A DNA stretch of 10,243 nt, taken from positions 1 through 10,243 of the forward strand of contig JACQVC010000162.1 of NCBI GenBank assembly GCA_016209995.1, read 5' to 3'. Source of the DNA: Gemmatimonadota bacterium. GTDB taxonomy: Bacteria > Gemmatimonadota > Gemmatimonadetes > Longimicrobiales > Gaopeijiaceae. Positions 7,203-10,243 of this stretch are shown in pieces. Position 1 is the stretch's first letter. Each line of letters begins with the position of its first letter. A program made the position numbers and the translations under genes. The notes below the pieces were generated by a model. It was not told the DNA's origin. It ran no database searches and saw only the letters and a program-made list of their open reading frames with translations.

Positions 7203-8495
7203 CTAGGCGGCCTGCACTCGAGATGCCGCGGAGACGCGCGCCGGAACCAGGAGAACCAACGCCGCGGCGGTGGTAAGGACGACGACCACGAAGATCAGAC
7301 TCGCGGCGAAACTGTCGGTCCGGTCCCGCAGCATCCCCACCAGTAGCGGGCTGGTCGCGGACGCGAGGATGCCGCAGGAGCTGACGAGCGCGATCCCCGC
7401 CGGCCGCGCCGCCGCGGAAAGGACGAGCGGCGGAACCGTCCAGAAGACGGCCATCGCCGCGAAGGCGCCGATGGACACGGCGACCAGGTCGGCGAGACGC
7501 GCGGCGGGAACGCCGGCAAGAGCGACGACGAGCCAGCCCGCGGCCGCGAGCGCCATGGGAAGCACGATATGCCACGAGCGCTCGTTGCTGCGATCGGAAT
7601 GGGCGCTCCAGAGCGGCATGGCGATCGCGGTCAAGAGAGCGGGCACCGCCACGGCGACGCCGACGAGAGTGAGGCTTTGACCCGCGAGGGCCTCGCGAAC
7701 GATCTGGGGCGTCCAGGTGGCGTTGGTGTTCAGGGTCATCGTCAGGCCAAAGTAGGCCAGCGAAAGCAGAATCACGTTCCGCCCCACCAGCTCGCGCCAC
7801 GAGCTCCTACGCGTTGGCGCCATTTCTCCGCCCGCGAGATTTCGCTCGAGCGCGGCCTTCTCCTCGTCGCTGAGCCACGTCGCGTCCTTAGGACGTGAGG
7901 TGAGATAGAACGCGGCCACGATGCCGAGGAAGATCGATGGGAGCCCCTCGATCAGGAACAGCCACCTCCATCCGGACATCCCTAGAAGCCCATCCCCGGC
8001 CTGCAGAATCAGGCCGGAGATCGCGGCGCCGAAGGCGATGGTGACCGGCTGGGCCACCATGAAGACCGCGTTCGCGCGAGCTCGGTGGGATTGCGGGAAC
8101 CAATACGTGAGGTAGAGAAGGATGCCAGGGACGAAGCCCGCCTCGGCAATGCCGACGAACAGGCGAACCAGGTACAGGCTCGTGGGACTGGTGGCGAGAA
8201 GGGTAGCCGTCGAGGCGATTCCCCAGGTAATCATGATCCGAGGGATCCAGATCCGCGCGCCATAGCGCGCCAGCATCAGGTTGCTCGGGATCTCGAAGAG
8301 GAAGTAGCCTACATAGAAGATGGTATTGGCCGCGCCGAACATCGTTGCGGTCAGGCCGAGCTCACGGTTCATGGAAAGCGCGGCGAATCCGATATTGATG
8401 CGATCGAGATAGGCGAAAATGTAGAGGAGGAAGAGAAAGGGGATCAGCCGCCTCGAGACCTTGCGGATGACGGCTTCGGCAAAGTGGGTGGGCAC
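7203..8495 (-). CDS. MFS transporter, anion:cation symporter (ACS) type, 430 residues
   Basis: This is an inner-membrane symporter with about 12 helices and a central cytoplasmic loop (about 179-215, SRPKDATWLSDEEKAALE). Features match the ACS branch of the major facilitator superfamily (relatives carry tartrate, hexuronates, phthalate or 4-hydroxyphenylacetate): DRINIGFA (31-38) after TM1, NLMLARYGARIW (72-83), GIAEAGFVPG (115-124), YWFPQSHRARA (131-141) and GWRWLFLIEGLPS (165-177). An organic acid imported with protons is likely, but the exact substrate cannot be read from sequence. The start is the GTG at 8493-8495. The frame is open up to an ATG at 8615, but those 40 residues are not membrane-like, a promoter lies inside them, and family members begin close to the first helix. 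It diverges from the TPR lipoprotein gene, with 133 bases between start codons. Confidence 0.9.
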   Translation of the reverse strand: MPTHFAEAVIRKVSRRLIPFLFLLYIFAYLDRINIGFAALSMNRELGLTATMFGAANTIFYVGYFLFEIPSNLMLARYGARIWIPRIMITWGIASTATLLATSPTSLYLVRLFVGIAEAGFVPGILLYLTYWFPQSHRARANAVFMVAQPVTIAFGAAISGLILQAGDGLLGMSGWRWLFLIEGLPSIFLGIVAAFYLTSRPKDATWLSDEEKAALERNLAGGEMAPTRRSSWRELVGRNVILLSLAYFGLTMTLNTNATWTPQIVREALAGQSLTLVGVAVAVPALLTAIAMPLWSAHSDRSNERSWHIVLPMALAAAGWLVVALAGVPAARLADLVAVSIGAFAAMAVFWTVPPLVLSAAARPAGIALVSSCGILASATSPLLVGMLRDRTDSFAASLIFVVVVLTTAAALVLLVPARVSAASRVQAA

Positions 8496-8504
8496 GGCGC
8501 GGAA

Positions 8505-8532
8505 TGTATAGCGAGCGGACGAACCGAGGCAA
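8505..8532 (-). promoter_or_regulatory. promoter for the MFS gene, nearly leaderless
   Basis: On the minus strand TTGCCT (8527-8532) and TATACA (8505-8510) are 16 bases apart, each 4 of 6 to the sigma-70 consensus. The expected transcript start, about 7 bases past the -10, is near 8498, only about 3 bases before the GTG start codon at 8495. This fits the lack of a Shine-Dalgarno sequence and supports the GTG start over the ATG at 8615. The remaining divergent region to 8628 has no clear promoter for the plus-strand gene. Confidence 0.45.
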
Positions 8533-8618
8533 CCGGATTCTCCGGGACCCCCCCGCACTCTCCCGCTCTTCTCTAAGTGTGCATGCCTGGCTACGTTGTT
8601 CGGCTCCAACACCATGAG

Positions 8619-8624
8619 AGGAGG
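8619..8624 (+). promoter_or_regulatory. ribosome binding site of the TPR lipoprotein gene
   Basis: A perfect AGGAGG lies 4 bases before the ATG at 8629-8631. Another in-frame ATG at 8614 sits before this site and has no Shine-Dalgarno sequence of its own, so the second ATG is the start. Confidence 0.75.
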
Positions 8625-8628
8625 CTAC

Positions 8629-10243
8629 ATGCAACGACTGTCGGTTCTGCTTGGCGTCTGTCTGATCGCGGTTGGGTGCGGACAGGAAACCCCCGAGGGC
8701 GGTGCCGCCTCGGCCGCAGCGCCCATCGCCCTTTACGACGGCCTGGGTAATCTCACGCATCCCGTCACCACGAGCGCGCCGGACGCGCAACGGTACTTCG
8801 ATCAGGGACTGCGTCTGACCTACGCCTTCAACCACGCGGAGGCCGTGCGCTCGTTCCGTGAGGCGCAGCGGCTCGACCCGAGCTGCGCGCTGTGCTTCTG
8901 GGGCGAAGCCTTCGCGCTGGGCCCCAACATCAACGCCGCGATGGATTCGGCGAGTGGGGTAACCGCGCACGCCGCGATTACGAGGGCCAGCGAGCTGGGC
9001 GCCGCAGCCAGCGGCAGCGAGCGGGCGCTGATCGCTGCCCTCGCCCGGCGCTACTCGGCCATGCCGGGTGCGAACCGCGCCGCGCTGGACAGCGCGTGGG
9101 CGCAGGCCACCGGCGAGGTGATGCGGGCGCATCCGGATGACGATGACGTCGCCGTGCTGTACGCGGATGCGCTGATGAACCTGAGCCCGTGGGACTACTG
9201 GGTCGATGCGACGACGCCGAAGCCCAATGGCGAGCAGGCCATTGCCGCGCTCGAGCGCGTGCTGGCGCGCAGCCCGAACCATCCCGGCGCCTGTCATCTG
9301 TACATCCACGCGGTGGAGAAGACGCAGCCGGACAGAGCCGTCGCGTGCGCGGAACGGCTGGCCGATCTGATGCCGGCGGCCGGTCACATCGTACACATGC
9401 CGGCGCACATCTACATTCGCGTAGGCCGCTACGCGGACGCGGTCGAGCGCAACATCCACGCCACGCACGCCGACGAAGCGATCCTCGCCGATCTGACGCC
9501 GGACGGCGTGTACCGGCTGGGTTACTATCCGCACAACTATCATTTCCTGTCCTTCGCTGCCAGCATGGCCGGCATGAGCGCCCAGGCGCTCGCGGCCGCG
9601 GGCAGTACCGCCGTGGCCGTGGACACCGCGCTGATGCGCGTCCCGGATCTGGCCGCTCTTCAGCACTACCGCGTCTATCCCCTGTATGCGATGGTCCGCT
9701 TCGGCCGCTGGGATGACATCCTCGCCGCACCCTCTCCTCCCGCAGACCTACCGTACGTGCAGGGCACGTGGCACTACGCGCGGGCTTTGGCGCTGGTGAA
9801 TAGAGGACGGCTCGACGAGGCGAACACCGAGCTGCAGGGGCTGCGCACGGCTCGTGCGGATGCAGGCATCGGCGCACTGAGGATCTGGGGACTCAACGCG
9901 CCGGCGGACCTTCTGGCCATCGCGGATGAGGTCGTGAGCGGCGAAATCGCGGCCGCCCGCCAGGATTGGAACTCGGCCATACGCCTGCTGCGCAGCGCCG
10001 TGCAGAAGGAGAACGCCCTCACGTACGACGAGCCGCCCACCTGGAGCATTCCCGCGCGGCACAACCTCGGCGCCGTGCTGCTGGCCGCCGGTCGCGCCGC
10101 CGACGCGGAGCGCGTGTACCGCGAAGATCTCGAGATCTATCGCGAGAACGGTTGGTCGCTGTTCGGCCTGGCGCAGGCGCTTGCCGCGCAGAACAAGACG
10201 GCGGAAGCGAACGCCGCGCGCCAGCAGCTCGCGGCCGCCTGGC
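8629..10243 (+). CDS. TPR-repeat lipoprotein (3' end beyond window), 538+ residues
   Basis: The protein opens with MQRLSVLLGVCLIAVGC, a lipoprotein signal with the lipid-accepting cysteine at C17, so it should be membrane-anchored and face the periplasm. The body is helical TPR-like repeats: residues 52-90 (YAFNHAEAVRSFREAQRLDP), 203-216, 235-248, 265-279, and two C-terminal units (473-506, 507-538). Blocks characteristic of a broad family of ~550-residue TPR proteins are present: CALCFWGEAFALGPNIN (86-102), HLYIHAVE (223-230), GHIVHMPAHIYIRVGRY (252-268) and YDEPPTWSIPARHNLGAVLL (466-485). Since relatives end soon after the last block, only a few tens of residues should be missing. TPRs mediate protein contacts; no enzymatic role is established. 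C86-x-x-C89 lacks the following histidine of a haem site. The gene diverges from the MFS gene and may share its control region. Confidence 0.88.
   Translation, partial: MQRLSVLLGVCLIAVGCGQETPEGGAASAAAPIALYDGLGNLTHPVTTSAPDAQRYFDQGLRLTYAFNHAEAVRSFREAQRLDPSCALCFWGEAFALGPNINAAMDSASGVTAHAAITRASELGAAASGSERALIAALARRYSAMPGANRAALDSAWAQATGEVMRAHPDDDDVAVLYADALMNLSPWDYWVDATTPKPNGEQAIAALERVLARSPNHPGACHLYIHAVEKTQPDRAVACAERLADLMPAAGHIVHMPAHIYIRVGRYADAVERNIHATHADEAILADLTPDGVYRLGYYPHNYHFLSFAASMAGMSAQALAAAGSTAVAVDTALMRVPDLAALQHYRVYPLYAMVRFGRWDDILAAPSPPADLPYVQGTWHYARALALVNRGRLDEANTELQGLRTARADAGIGALRIWGLNAPADLLAIADEVVSGEIAAARQDWNSAIRLLRSAVQKENALTYDEPPTWSIPARHNLGAVLLAAGRAADAERVYREDLEIYRENGWSLFGLAQALAAQNKTAEANAARQQLAAAW

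Noticed and set aside
8884..8895. CxxC in the TPR lipoprotein as a cytochrome c haem site.
   Set aside because: The motif reads CALCF; the histidine required directly after the second cysteine is absent.
8362..9666. A 434-codon minus-strand frame across the MFS/TPR junction, and another at 8978-9877.
   Set aside because: Both are antisense to a well-supported TPR lipoprotein with a perfect ribosome site, are Arg-rich and show no recognisable family.

Overview
The window is high-GC bacterial DNA with tightly packed, GC-rich-codon genes. An 820-residue duplicated FtsX/MacB-type permease with no ATPase partner (the 'acidobacterial duplicated orphan permease' type), an exported ankyrin-repeat protein and a large TPR lipoprotein together suggest Acidobacteriota (perhaps Vicinamibacteria) or the related-looking Gemmatimonadota. 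This is an inference from gene content; the window has no rRNA or other phylogenetic marker.

Layout. All genes read on the minus strand except the last. From the left edge: (1) a partial gene (346 to beyond 1) whose first ~65 residues look like the winged-helix start of a PaaX-family repressor and whose remainder looks like the C-terminal half of the RNA 2',3'-cyclic phosphodiesterase ThpR/LigT, in one continuous frame; (2) a probable 36-residue single-pass membrane protein just upstream of it (387-497); (3) a strong hairpin terminator (730-762) ending (4) a 614-residue exported ankyrin-repeat protein (788-2632) with a good sigma-70-like promoter; (5) a complete class II glycerate 2-kinase of the MOFRL family (2802-4163); (6) a 375-base gap with a perfect hairpin and a lipoprotein-like reading frame; (7) the orphan permease (4539-7001); (8) an MFS transporter of the anion:cation symporter type (7203-8495, GTG start). 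Diverging from the MFS gene, (9) a TPR lipoprotein runs right to the window edge (8629 to beyond 10243) and probably lacks only a few tens of residues.

How the genes fit together. There is no obvious single pathway. An organic-acid-type MFS importer and glycerate kinase could both serve carboxylate or sugar-acid catabolism, but they are separated by the permease and probably transcribed separately. The other large products are cell-envelope proteins: an exported ankyrin protein, a duplicated permease and a lipoprotein. No mobile element, CRISPR array, tRNA or rRNA was found.

The most notable observation is the PaaX-ThpR chimera at the left edge. It is either an assembly or deletion junction at a short shared sequence or an undescribed fusion of a DNA-binding domain to an RNA-processing domain. 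I did not find convincing evidence of a new multi-gene system.
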